DNA of 33,464 nucleotides from Bradyrhizobium uaiense (lineage in GTDB: Bacteria; Pseudomonadota; Alphaproteobacteria; Rhizobiales; Xanthobacteraceae): positions 1 through 33,464 of the forward strand of contig NZ_VKHP01000085.1 in NCBI RefSeq assembly GCF_010811875.1, written 5' to 3'. Below are positions 16,620 to 23,940 of this stretch, piece by piece (within the stretch, counting starts at the first letter, position 1; each line of letters begins with the position of its first letter). A model generated the notes under the pieces. It did no database searches. It saw only the letters and a program-made list of their open reading frames with translations, and had not been told where the DNA came from. A program made the translations under genes and the position numbers.

Positions 16620-16961
16620 ATGGCAAAAACGCCCCGCAAATCCGGATCCGACAGCGCCGCCTCTCCGCCGCCGGCGGAAGCGCCATCCGCAGCGTCAAGC
16701 AACGCGGAAGCGCGGCGCCCGATGGAGGCAGCTCTTGTCGCCCGCCCGAAGATCGCAACCACCCCCGCTCCGCCGACCACGTCGGCCTACATGGCGCCGC
16801 CGCAGGGCCCCGGTGCTCCGCAGCAGATGCGCCATGATGGCTCGCCGCATTCGGAGGAGCGGCTGAACACCGCGATGAAGATTCTGCTCGATCCCGCGGC
16901 GCGCGCGATGCCGAGCAAGGTCTATTCCGGACAGGCGCGAAACTGGACCCGCAGACCGTGA
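16620..16961 (+). CDS. Small Pro/Ala-rich protein of unknown function, 113 residues
   Basis: Not recognised. ATG 16620 is preceded by GGAG at 8 bases. The first 80 residues are low-complexity and rich in Ala, Pro, Ser and charged residues (likely disordered), including APPTTSAYMAPPQGPGAP. The last 30 (NTAMKILLDPAARAMPSKVY followed by SGQARNWTRRP) look more ordered. There is no cysteine or membrane segment. It starts 36 bases after the 59-residue gene and is followed by a large hairpin at 17008-17043, so it is probably the last gene of that small transcript. The Pro/Ala-rich composition recalls the linker of the protease, which may be only compositional. Confidence 0.62.
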   Translation: MAKTPRKSGSDSAASPPPAEAPSAASSNAEARRPMEAALVARPKIATTPAPPTTSAYMAPPQGPGAPQQMRHDGSPHSEERLNTAMKILLDPAARAMPSKVYSGQARNWTRRP

Positions 16962-17007
16962 TCGATCCCACGCGGCAAGCCGCGCTTCGATCCGTTGCCC
17001 AAGCAAT

Positions 17008-17043
17008 GCAACGGCCCGCCCGTTCCGGCGGCGCGGCCGTTGC
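17008..17043 (+). terminator. Hairpin between the small genes and the methyltransferase
   Basis: GCAACGGCC (17008-17016) and GGCCGTTGC (17035-17043) form a perfect 9-bp stem whose interior can pair further (CGCC / GGCG). CGTTTG follows, so the T run is weak. It ends 8 bases before the methyltransferase ribosome site and may end or reduce transcription from upstream. Confidence 0.5.
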
Positions 17044-17061
17044 CGTTTGTCGGAGAGAAAC

Positions 17062-17748
17062 ATGAACGAGACCAGCAATCCCCCTCGCATCAATCTGCGC
17101 CGCGCCGCCTTCACCTTTGTGGGCCTCGGGACGTTGTTGTTTCTCGCGGCCGGCACCATGCGATGGGCCGGCGCCTGGGTGTTCCTGCTCGAGATCACGA
17201 TCGGTGGGCTGATCACCGAGGCCTGGCTCGCCAGGCATGATCCGGGATTGCTGGCGGAGCGGCGCACCGCGCGCGGCCAGGCAGGATGGGATCGCATCAT
17301 CACCTCGATCATGCCGCTGTTGTGGCTGACTTGGCTGCCGCTGATGGCGCTCGACGCGGTGCGTTACCAGACGTCGTTCATCCCCGTCTGGCTGCAATGC
17401 ACCGGCGCTCTCATGATCGCGGCGTCCTTTTACATCGCCTACCGGACCTACCGGGAAAACAGCTACGCGGCGCCGGTCGTGAAGATCCAGCGCGAGCGCG
17501 GGCACACTGCGGTGACCACGGGACCCTACGCCTATGTGCGGCACCCGATCTATGCCGGCGGCCTGTTGACCTATCTCGGCACGCCGTTGCTGCTGGGATC
17601 CTGGTACGGCCTCGCCATCGTGCCGGTCATGGCGGCGCTGCTCGGCCTAAGGTCCATGATGGAGGAGCGGATGCTCACCGCCGAGCTCGACGGTTATGCC
17701 GATTATATCGCGCGGGTGCGTTACCGCCTGGTGCCGATGGTCTGGTGA
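17062..17748 (+). CDS. Isoprenylcysteine carboxyl methyltransferase-like membrane methyltransferase
   Basis: Integral membrane protein of about 228 residues with about five hydrophobic segments. The C-terminal half holds the ICMT/PEMT-type signature: GPYAYVRHPIYAGG, then a membrane hairpin, then MMEERMLTAEL and YADYIARVRYRLVP. These residues bind S-adenosylmethionine in the family, and members methylate isoprenylated cysteine or other lipophilic acceptors. GGAGAG lies 5 bases before ATG 17062. It follows the small-gene group in the same direction, but the hairpin at 17008-17043 intervenes. A role as the tailoring enzyme of the peptide system is attractive yet unproven, since such genes also occur alone in Bradyrhizobium-like genomes. 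The candidate precursor lacks a C-terminal cysteine. Confidence 0.85.
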   Translation: MNETSNPPRINLRRAAFTFVGLGTLLFLAAGTMRWAGAWVFLLEITIGGLITEAWLARHDPGLLAERRTARGQAGWDRIITSIMPLLWLTWLPLMALDAVRYQTSFIPVWLQCTGALMIAASFYIAYRTYRENSYAAPVVKIQRERGHTAVTTGPYAYVRHPIYAGGLLTYLGTPLLLGSWYGLAIVPVMAALLGLRSMMEERMLTAELDGYADYIARVRYRLVPMVW

Positions 17749-17902
17749 GTTGGTTCCGCGTGGCGGAGTTTGCCGCAATCTCGCGGCTTGCCTGACCGGC
17801 GGCAATTCTCATAAAGAAGGCTGGACGCGCGTTTCCCTGTCTCTGGCCGAACGGCCGGACGACCCGAGGCGAAGCCGCCGCTTTGCAACGGGCAGGACAT
17901 TG

Positions 17903-18535
17903 ATGATCGAAGCAGTGATCTGGGATTTCGGCGGCGTCTTGACCACCTCGCCGTTCGAGGCATTCGCGCGCTATGAGACCGAGCGTGGTTTGCCGATCGA
18001 CATCATCCGCCGCACCAACGCCGCCAACCATCTCGAAAACGCCTGGGCCAAGTTCGAGCGCGCCGAGATCGATATCGACGCGTTCGACGTGCTGTTCGCC
18101 AAGGAATCGAAGGCGCTCGGCGCTGAGGTGCGCGGCAAGGACGTGCTGCCGCTGCTCTCCGGCGACTTGCGGCCCGAAATGGTCGAGGCGCTGAAGCGCA
18201 TCAAGGCGAAATTCAAGACCGGCTGCATCACCAACAATCTGCCCTCGAACGCGATCGGCAGCCATAGCGGGCGCACGCTCTACGTCGCCGAGGTGATGTC
18301 GCTGTTCGACCACGTCATCGAGTCCGCGAAGATCGGCCTGCGAAAGCCCGACCCGCGCATCTACCGGATAATGGTGGAGACGCTGCAGGTGAATCCGCAG
18401 CACTGCGTCTATCTCGACGATCTCGGCGTCAATTTGAAGCCGGCGCGCGAGATGGGCATGACCACGATCAAGGTCGCGAATGCCGCGCAGGCAATCGGCG
18501 AGCTCGAGGCCGCGACCGGCCACACGCTGAGGTGA
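17903..18535 (+). CDS. HAD-superfamily hydrolase (subfamily IA, ACAD10-like)
   Basis: Soluble protein of about 210 residues. HAD motif I is WDFGGVLTT, motif II ITNN, motif III the lysine in GLRKPDPRIY, and motif IV VYLDDLGVNLKPA. The nucleophile Asp is present, but the second Asp of the usual DxD is Gly, as in ACAD10-type and some other HAD proteins. Ordinary phosphatase activity is therefore uncertain. GGCAGG lies before ATG 17903. It shares direction with the methyltransferase 155 bases upstream, but nothing else links them. Confidence 0.87.
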   Translation: MIEAVIWDFGGVLTTSPFEAFARYETERGLPIDIIRRTNAANHLENAWAKFERAEIDIDAFDVLFAKESKALGAEVRGKDVLPLLSGDLRPEMVEALKRIKAKFKTGCITNNLPSNAIGSHSGRTLYVAEVMSLFDHVIESAKIGLRKPDPRIYRIMVETLQVNPQHCVYLDDLGVNLKPAREMGMTTIKVANAAQAIGELEAATGHTLR

Positions 18536-18704
18536 AGCGGCCTCCCGGCATATTCACGCCGCATTCAGGCGGCGGCTTCTAATTGTAGTGCTCCCCCGGG
18601 TCACGGCGCGATCGTGATATCGCATCGTGATCCCTTTCCTGGTCTGAGCATGATCGCCCGGAAACCGCTCTGCGTTCCGGCGCATGCCCGCGGAGGCACA
18701 TCCC

Positions 18705-19028
18705 ATGAAACGTCTCGTCGTCGCCCTTGTCTCGGCTGGTTCGCTGCTGGTCTCGGTCGCAGCGTTCGCGCAATCACCATCCGCCCCCGCATCGACCGCA
18801 GCGCCGGCGGCAACTCCCGCACCGGAGAGCACGTCGGCGGCGGCGCCCGTGCCCGGAGCGAAGCGTGCGGCCTGCCAGAGCGCTGCGAAACCGCTGAAGG
18901 GCCAGGACCGGCACGACCAGATGCAGCTCTGCATGGCGCAGGCGCATCTCGACTGCCTGAAGCAGGCGATCGACCAGAAGATCGTCGGCCCGCAGCGCAA
19001 GGATTTCGTGAAGAGCTGCGCGAGCTGA
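18705..19028 (+). CDS. Small secreted PsiF-like protein
   Basis: Protein of about 107 residues with a signal peptide ending at AAFA (about residue 24). An Ala/Pro/Ser-rich spacer of about 35 residues follows, then a compact C-terminal part with four cysteines: CQSAAKPLKGQDRHDQMQLC and LDCLKQAIDQKIVGPQRKDF. The C-x(6)-LKG-x-x-R pattern recalls the PsiF repeat found in small periplasmic proteins of unknown role. GGAGG lies 8 bases before ATG 18705, which decides the start against ATG 18684. It is probably periplasmic with disulfides. The PsiF link is by eye and modest. Confidence 0.72.
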   Translation: MKRLVVALVSAGSLLVSVAAFAQSPSAPASTAAPAATPAPESTSAAAPVPGAKRAACQSAAKPLKGQDRHDQMQLCMAQAHLDCLKQAIDQKIVGPQRKDFVKSCAS

Positions 19029-19050
19029 CGACGGGCGGGCCACGAGATTC

Positions 19051-19183
19051 TTCTCCTTCCCCCTAAAAGGGGGAAGGTTGGGATGGGGGTCAGGCCACAG
19101 GCGACGCAGCTCATGGAGAGAGCTGATCCCCACCCGCTTTGCTCTCGCGAGCAAGGCGACCTCCCCTTTTCAAGGGGAGGTTC
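19051..19183. repeat. Dispersed palindromic element, family C, copy 1
   Basis: Starts TTCTCCTTCCCCC with an AAAAGGGGGAAGG arm and ends CTCCCCTTTTCAAGGGGAGG. GATCCCCACCCGCTTTGCTC lies in the middle. A close copy in the same orientation lies at 31723-31853. It contains a spurious minus-strand start frame (MLARAKRVGI) that is found in both copies. Confidence 0.85.
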
Positions 19184-19340
19184 GAACCACACGCGAACAA
19201 CCGTAGCCCGTATTGCGCTCGGCGGAATACCCGGAACCATGCGCTAACCCCATGCCGTTGCGGGCCAAACGAGCCTTGTGCTTTGCCCGCAACGGGCGCA
19301 GAACAGGTCCGAGTTCAAGGCAAATTCGGAGCTGATCCTC

Positions 19341-20288
19341 GTGGCTGACACCAGGCCCACCGCCTCGATCGAGGCCGTGGAAAGCGGCCTCGCCGCGCAA
19401 GGCTATATTGCAAGCCGGCAGATCGCGACCGCGGTCTATCTGTCGCAGCAGATCGAGAAGCCGATCCTGGTCGAGGGCCCTGCCGGCGTCGGCAAGACCG
19501 AGCTGGCGAAGGCGATCGCCGCATGGCGCGGCATGAAGATGATCCGCCTGCAATGCTATGAGGGCCTCGACGAGGCCAAGGCGCTGTATGAGTGGAAGTA
19601 TGCCAAGCAGCTGCTCTACACGCAGATCCTCAAGGACAAGCTCGGCGAAGTGCTCGGCGGCGCACAGACGCTGGCCGCTGCGCTCGACCAGCTTCACACC
19701 TTCGGCGACGTGTTCTTCTCCAAGGAGTTCGTCGAGCCGCGACCGCTGTTGCAGGCGCTGGAGCAGCCGGCCGGCTGCGTGCTCCTGATCGACGAGATCG
19801 ACAAATCGGACGCGGAATTCGAATCGCTGCTGCTGGAGATCCTCTCGGACTTCCAGGTCACGATTCCCGAGCTCGGCACCGTCTCCGCAGTGGCGCCGCC
19901 GACCGTGATCCTGACATCGAACAGCGAGCGCGATCTCGGCGATGCCTTGAAGCGGCGCTGCCTGCATCTGCATATCGGCTTTCCCGAGCAGAAACTGGAA
20001 GAGCGCATCGTCGAGAGCCGGGTGCCCGGCATCTCGCAGACGCTGCGCAAGCAGATGGTCGGCTTCATTCACGAGATCCGTTCACTGGATTTGAAGAAGC
20101 TGCCCTCGGTCAGCGAGGCGATCGACTGGGCGCGCGTGCTGGTGCTGCTGCAGGCCAGCGAGCTCGACCACGAGATCGTCAAGGACACGCTCAACGTGTT
20201 GCTGAAATACGAGGCCGATATCGAGGCAGCGACGCCGCAGATCTCGTCCTTCATCGCCAAGGCATCGCGCCAAGGCGTGTTTAGTTAG
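19341..20288 (+). CDS. MoxR-family AAA+ ATPase
   Basis: ATPase of about 315 residues. Walker A is GPAGVGKTEL, Walker B LLIDEIDKSD, and the sensor region TSNSERDLGDALKRRCL. The opening SIEAVESGLAAQGYIASRQIA segment is typical of the MoxR group paired with a VWA protein (CoxD-like). The likely start is GTG 19341 with GGAG upstream; no good ATG exists. These ATPases act as chaperones that insert metals or assemble enzyme complexes together with the VWA partner, which follows after 6 bases. No carbon monoxide dehydrogenase or other obvious client lies in the window. Confidence 0.9.
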   Translation: MADTRPTASIEAVESGLAAQGYIASRQIATAVYLSQQIEKPILVEGPAGVGKTELAKAIAAWRGMKMIRLQCYEGLDEAKALYEWKYAKQLLYTQILKDKLGEVLGGAQTLAAALDQLHTFGDVFFSKEFVEPRPLLQALEQPAGCVLLIDEIDKSDAEFESLLLEILSDFQVTIPELGTVSAVAPPTVILTSNSERDLGDALKRRCLHLHIGFPEQKLEERIVESRVPGISQTLRKQMVGFIHEIRSLDLKKLPSVSEAIDWARVLVLLQASELDHEIVKDTLNVLLKYEADIEAATPQISSFIAKASRQGVFS

Positions 20289-20294
20289 ACCAAG

Positions 20295-21671
20295 ATGCGC
20301 GAGAACCTGCATCGCTTCTTTCGTGCGGCGCGGGGAGCCGGGGTCCGGGTCTCGCCCGCCGAGAGCATCGACGCGATGCGCGCGGTCGCCCAGGTCGGCT
20401 TTGCCGACCGCGACATCCTGCGCGACACGTTCCTGCTGACGCTCGCCAAGACGCAGGATGAGAAGCGCTCGCTCGGCGAATGCTTCGACCTGTTCTTCAG
20501 CCAGCCCGAGCCGCAGCAGGAAAGCGCTGAGCAGAACAAGACAGACGACGACAACGAATCCGGCGCCAACCCGTCGGCCGATGAGCATGGCGATACGGCG
20601 GGCGGTGCAGCCAACGAGAACGTCGGGCCGCTGGCGCAGATGCTGCTGTCGCAGGATCGCTCCGCGATCTCGACGGCGATCGCCAACGCTTCCGGCGCCG
20701 CGTCGCTGCCCGACATCCGCTACTTCACTCAGCGCGGCATCTTCCAGACCCGCATCCTCGATGCGATGGGCATCCAGCGCCTGCGCGACGACATCGACGA
20801 TCTGACGACGCGCAATCCGGCGCTCGCCGAGCGGCTGCAGGAGGCGCTCAACGGCCTGCGCGGCACCGTTCGCGACACGGTCTCGCAAGCGCTGTTGCTC
20901 TACGGCCGCGAGGAAACGGAGAATCTGCGCAACGAGATCCTGCGCAACGCGCCGCTGGCACGGATCGAGCCGCGTCAGGTCGAGCAGATGCGTACGCTGA
21001 TCCGCCAGATCGCGCGGCGGCTGCGCGAGCGCTATTCCAAGCCGCGCAAGCGCCAGCGCCGCGGCCATCTCGACGTCCGCCGCACGCTGCGACGGAACGC
21101 GGCTTGGGGCGGCGTGCCGTTCCTTACCGCGTGGAAGCGCAAGCATCGCGACCGGCCGAAAATCGTTGCGCTGTGCGACGTCTCGGGTTCGGTCGCCCGC
21201 GTTTCGGACTTCTTCCTGCTCTTGATCCACAGCCTGCACGAGGTCGTCGACGACGTCCGCTCATTCGCCTTCTCGGGTCACCTGATCGAGGTCAGCGACA
21301 TCCTGGAATCGAAATCGCCGGAAGAGGCGATGAAGGAGATCATGTCGAAGGTCGGCTTCGGCTCGTCCGACTACGGCAATTCCTTCGCCGATTTCGAGGA
21401 CAATTGGATGAGCGCGATCACGCCGCAGACGACGGTGATCGTGCTCGGCGACGCCCGCAGCAACAATCTAGATCCGCGCGCCGACATCCTGCGCCGCATC
21501 GGCGAGCGCTCCAAGCGGCTGGTGTGGCTCAACCCGGAAGGTCGCATGGTCTGGGGCTTTGGCGATTCCGAGATGCCGCGTTATGCGACCTTCTGCACCG
21601 TGGTGCGCCAATGCGCGACCGCGCGGCAACTCGAGCGCGCCGTCTCGGACATCGTCGCGACGTATCAGTAG
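20295..21671 (+). CDS. VWA domain protein, CoxE-like, partner of the MoxR ATPase
   Basis: Protein of about 458 residues. The N-terminal region (NLHRFFRAARGAGVRVSPAE) is typical of CoxE-like proteins. A charged low-complexity insert of about 35 residues near 75-110 is rich in Glu, Asp, Asn and Gln. The C-terminal VWA domain carries MIDAS DVSGS at 295-299 and a GDARSNN segment. The gene starts 6 bases after the MoxR stop, so translation is coupled. The pair would act on an unknown client complex. Confidence 0.9.
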   Translation: MRENLHRFFRAARGAGVRVSPAESIDAMRAVAQVGFADRDILRDTFLLTLAKTQDEKRSLGECFDLFFSQPEPQQESAEQNKTDDDNESGANPSADEHGDTAGGAANENVGPLAQMLLSQDRSAISTAIANASGAASLPDIRYFTQRGIFQTRILDAMGIQRLRDDIDDLTTRNPALAERLQEALNGLRGTVRDTVSQALLLYGREETENLRNEILRNAPLARIEPRQVEQMRTLIRQIARRLRERYSKPRKRQRRGHLDVRRTLRRNAAWGGVPFLTAWKRKHRDRPKIVALCDVSGSVARVSDFFLLLIHSLHEVVDDVRSFAFSGHLIEVSDILESKSPEEAMKEIMSKVGFGSSDYGNSFADFEDNWMSAITPQTTVIVLGDARSNNLDPRADILRRIGERSKRLVWLNPEGRMVWGFGDSEMPRYATFCTVVRQCATARQLERAVSDIVATYQ

Positions 21672-21689
21672 GCCGCTTGGCCGAACTGC

Positions 21690-22217
21690 CTAGATCGCAA
21701 GCGACTCGCTGTGGAACAGCCACCCGACGAATGCGATCGCCGTCAGCGCGATCGAGGCAGAGACACTGACGAGCTTGATCGTCGTGATCGCCTTCAGCAC
21801 CGAGATCGATCGCGCCGCCGCATGCGGGTCGCCGTGCAGCAACAGCCATGCCAGCAGGCAATCCTCGATCAGATCGCTGAGCAGGTATACCGCCGGCACG
21901 ACCAGACCGAGCCACGCCGCTGACGGATAGATCTGGTTGAGCCAGTGCGATGATGCTGCGCCCATCGCGCCCGCCAGCGCCAGCATGACGATGAGATCGA
22001 GCGGGAACAGGATCGGAAAGACGTACTTCATCCGAAGGTCGGACTGCACCAGTTCGCCAAGCTGGTCGCCGCTGTAGCTCAGCGTCTTCTCTGGAAAACG
22101 GGTACGGAACCTGTTGGCAAAAACCCGATCGGAGTAGCCGCCGACCCACCGGAACAGTCCGAACGCACTTACCACCAGCTCCGCGAGAATGGTCGTCACG
22201 AGAGCTTGATGGCTCAT
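21690..22217 (-). CDS. Integral membrane protein of unknown function
   Basis: Protein of about 175 residues with four hydrophobic segments: near the N-terminus (ALVTTILAELVVSAFGLF), ILFPLDLIVMLALAGAMGAA, WLGLVVPAVYLLSDLIEDCL, and a last one before the C-terminus. No domain is recognised. The start MSHQALV (22217) has AGGA about 10 bases upstream; an in-frame ATG 21 codons earlier adds a charged stretch and seems less likely. It is convergent with the VWA gene. Confidence 0.72.
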   Translation of the reverse strand: MSHQALVTTILAELVVSAFGLFRWVGGYSDRVFANRFRTRFPEKTLSYSGDQLGELVQSDLRMKYVFPILFPLDLIVMLALAGAMGAASSHWLNQIYPSAAWLGLVVPAVYLLSDLIEDCLLAWLLLHGDPHAAARSISVLKAITTIKLVSVSASIALTAIAFVGWLFHSESLAI

Positions 22218-22547
22218 GCCGACCCGTTCCTGTCCTTGTCGGGGAAGCTGCGGGAAGCAGCGGGCAAGATGATCGCGCACACCGGCGAAATCCCTGGAGA
22301 AGAAAAATATCGACGCAATACGACAATGATGCCGAGCAGATTTCCACCTTTTCCAAAGTGTTGCAATTGAATTCTAGCAACGCTGTGCGGAGCGAGCGCA
22401 CAGCCGATCCCGATGCCGCAAACTTCAGCAACTCGGCCTGCGGTCACGCCGCGTACACCAAACCGTCTTCAATTGGAGATTGAATCTTCCTTATGCTCTG
22501 CCGTACATTGAGGCCACCAATTTTCACGGCGACCGCGGGGGCAACGG
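22218..22547. promoter_or_regulatory. Divergent intergenic region before the DUF2235 gene
   Basis: 330 bases without a credible gene, between the membrane protein (minus) and the hydrolase (plus). It should hold both promoters. TTGAAT near 22481 followed after 17 bases by GTACAT is the nearest to a sigma-70 pattern but is weak. No repeat was seen. Confidence 0.35.
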
Positions 22548-23768
22548 ATGCCGAAAGATATTGTGATTTGTTGCGACGGCACCGGCAACGAGATCGGTGC
22601 CAATATTTCCAGCGTCCTGAAGCTGTTTCGCGTCGCCGACAAGAATGACCGGCAGCGGATCCATTATCATCCGGGTCTTGGCACGATCGGCCTGCAGAAC
22701 AGCTGGGGCCGCTTCAAGCAACAGGTGCGCGGCTTGTTCGGGCTGGCCTTCGGCGCCGGTCTCGACGAGGACACGCTCGGCGCCTACCAGTTCCTGTGCC
22801 GGACGTGGGAGCCCGGCGACCGGGTCTGGATGTTCGGCTTCAGCCGCGGTGCCTATACCGTGCGCGTGCTGGCAGCCTTCGTCCATGTGATGGGCCTGTT
22901 GCCGGTCGACCAGCTCGACCTCGCCGGCTACGCCTTCTCGACCTACAAGAAAGCCAGCTCCGATGCCCAGAAGTCCGACGGCACGTTCGACGATGCGCCG
23001 CTGAAGGAAGCCTGGCACTTCAGCCAGATCGCCGGCGGCCGCAACATCGACATCGAATTCGTCGGCGTCTGGGACACCGTCGCCTCGATCATCGTGCCGC
23101 GGCAGGACAACTTCCTGTTCGACTTGCAGACGCTGCTGTTCACCCGCACCAACTCCAGCGTCAGGCGGTTCCGCCAGGCGATCTCGATCGACGAGCGCAG
23201 GCGCATGTTCCGCCTCAACCGCTGGATCGAGCCGCAGAAATTCCGCTCCGATCCGTTCGATCCGTCGACCGCGATGGAGCAGGACATCCGCCAGGTCTGG
23301 TTCGCCGGCGTGCACTCCGACGTCGGCGGCGGCTATCCGGAGGACCAGAGCGGGCCGTCGAAGTTTCCGCTGATCTGGATGCTTGAGCAGGCCAAGACGG
23401 CCGGGCTGCAGATGGATCAGGCGCTGATCGATCATCTCGCCTGGGGAATGCCGTTGCCGCCGCACACGCACGACTATGTGCCGCCGAGTGCGACGGCGCC
23501 GCTGCACAATTCGCTGACCGGCGCCTGGGAAATCCTGGAATGGATCCCGAAGAGCGACAAATGGAAGGAATGGCCGGAGCGGAAGTCCTTCCTCGGCTTC
23601 TATCTGCCGCGCGGCGAGCCACGGCCGATTCCGGACGGCGCAATCATCCATAGCTCGGTGCTGGAACGCATGGAGAAGGTTCCGACCTACAAGCCGATCA
23701 ATCTGCCGAAGACCTACGAGGTCGAGGAGATGACGCCGCCACCAGGACCGCTCGCTCCGACGGCCTGA
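22548..23768 (+). CDS. DUF2235 (Tle1-like) alpha/beta hydrolase
   Basis: Protein of about 406 residues. It opens with KDIVICCDGTGNE, typical of DUF2235. The nucleophile Ser99 lies in GFSRGAY, and Asp176 (GVWDTV) and His256 (GVHSDVGGGY) complete a plausible triad. The family includes the Tle1 phospholipase effectors of type VI secretion, but many members are chromosomal proteins with unknown lipids as substrates. There is no signal peptide or membrane segment. No type VI genes, VgrG, PAAR or immunity gene adjoin it, so an effector role is not supported here. The ATG follows a G-rich site. Confidence 0.88.
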   Translation: MPKDIVICCDGTGNEIGANISSVLKLFRVADKNDRQRIHYHPGLGTIGLQNSWGRFKQQVRGLFGLAFGAGLDEDTLGAYQFLCRTWEPGDRVWMFGFSRGAYTVRVLAAFVHVMGLLPVDQLDLAGYAFSTYKKASSDAQKSDGTFDDAPLKEAWHFSQIAGGRNIDIEFVGVWDTVASIIVPRQDNFLFDLQTLLFTRTNSSVRRFRQAISIDERRRMFRLNRWIEPQKFRSDPFDPSTAMEQDIRQVWFAGVHSDVGGGYPEDQSGPSKFPLIWMLEQAKTAGLQMDQALIDHLAWGMPLPPHTHDYVPPSATAPLHNSLTGAWEILEWIPKSDKWKEWPERKSFLGFYLPRGEPRPIPDGAIIHSSVLERMEKVPTYKPINLPKTYEVEEMTPPPGPLAPTA

Positions 23769-23940
23769 CGCGCTACGCATCGATCAGCCGTCCCGATCCG
23801 CGTGCGGCTGGGTCCAGCCGGTCGTATGGGCGAACGACGGGCGCCGATTGCCTGAATTGAGTTTATCGTGGGACGGTGTATTAACACGTTTCGTTCCGGA
23901 ATCGTTCGACCCGGAAACTCGAATCATCCTCCCAGGGATC

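Noticed and set aside
12505..17748. Assigning the cluster as a true cyanobactin pathway
   Set aside because: No YcaO cyclodehydratase, PatB/PatC-like gene, prenyltransferase or recognisable core-flanking signals are present. Only the protease family is shared.
18774..19154. Minus-strand frame starting MLARAKRVGI
   Set aside because: It begins inside the family C repeat and then runs antisense to the PsiF-like gene. The same opening occurs in the second repeat copy, so it belongs to the repeat and is not a gene.
22548..23768. Type VI secretion effector Tle1
   Set aside because: The DUF2235 fold is present, but no secretion, adaptor or immunity genes adjoin it.
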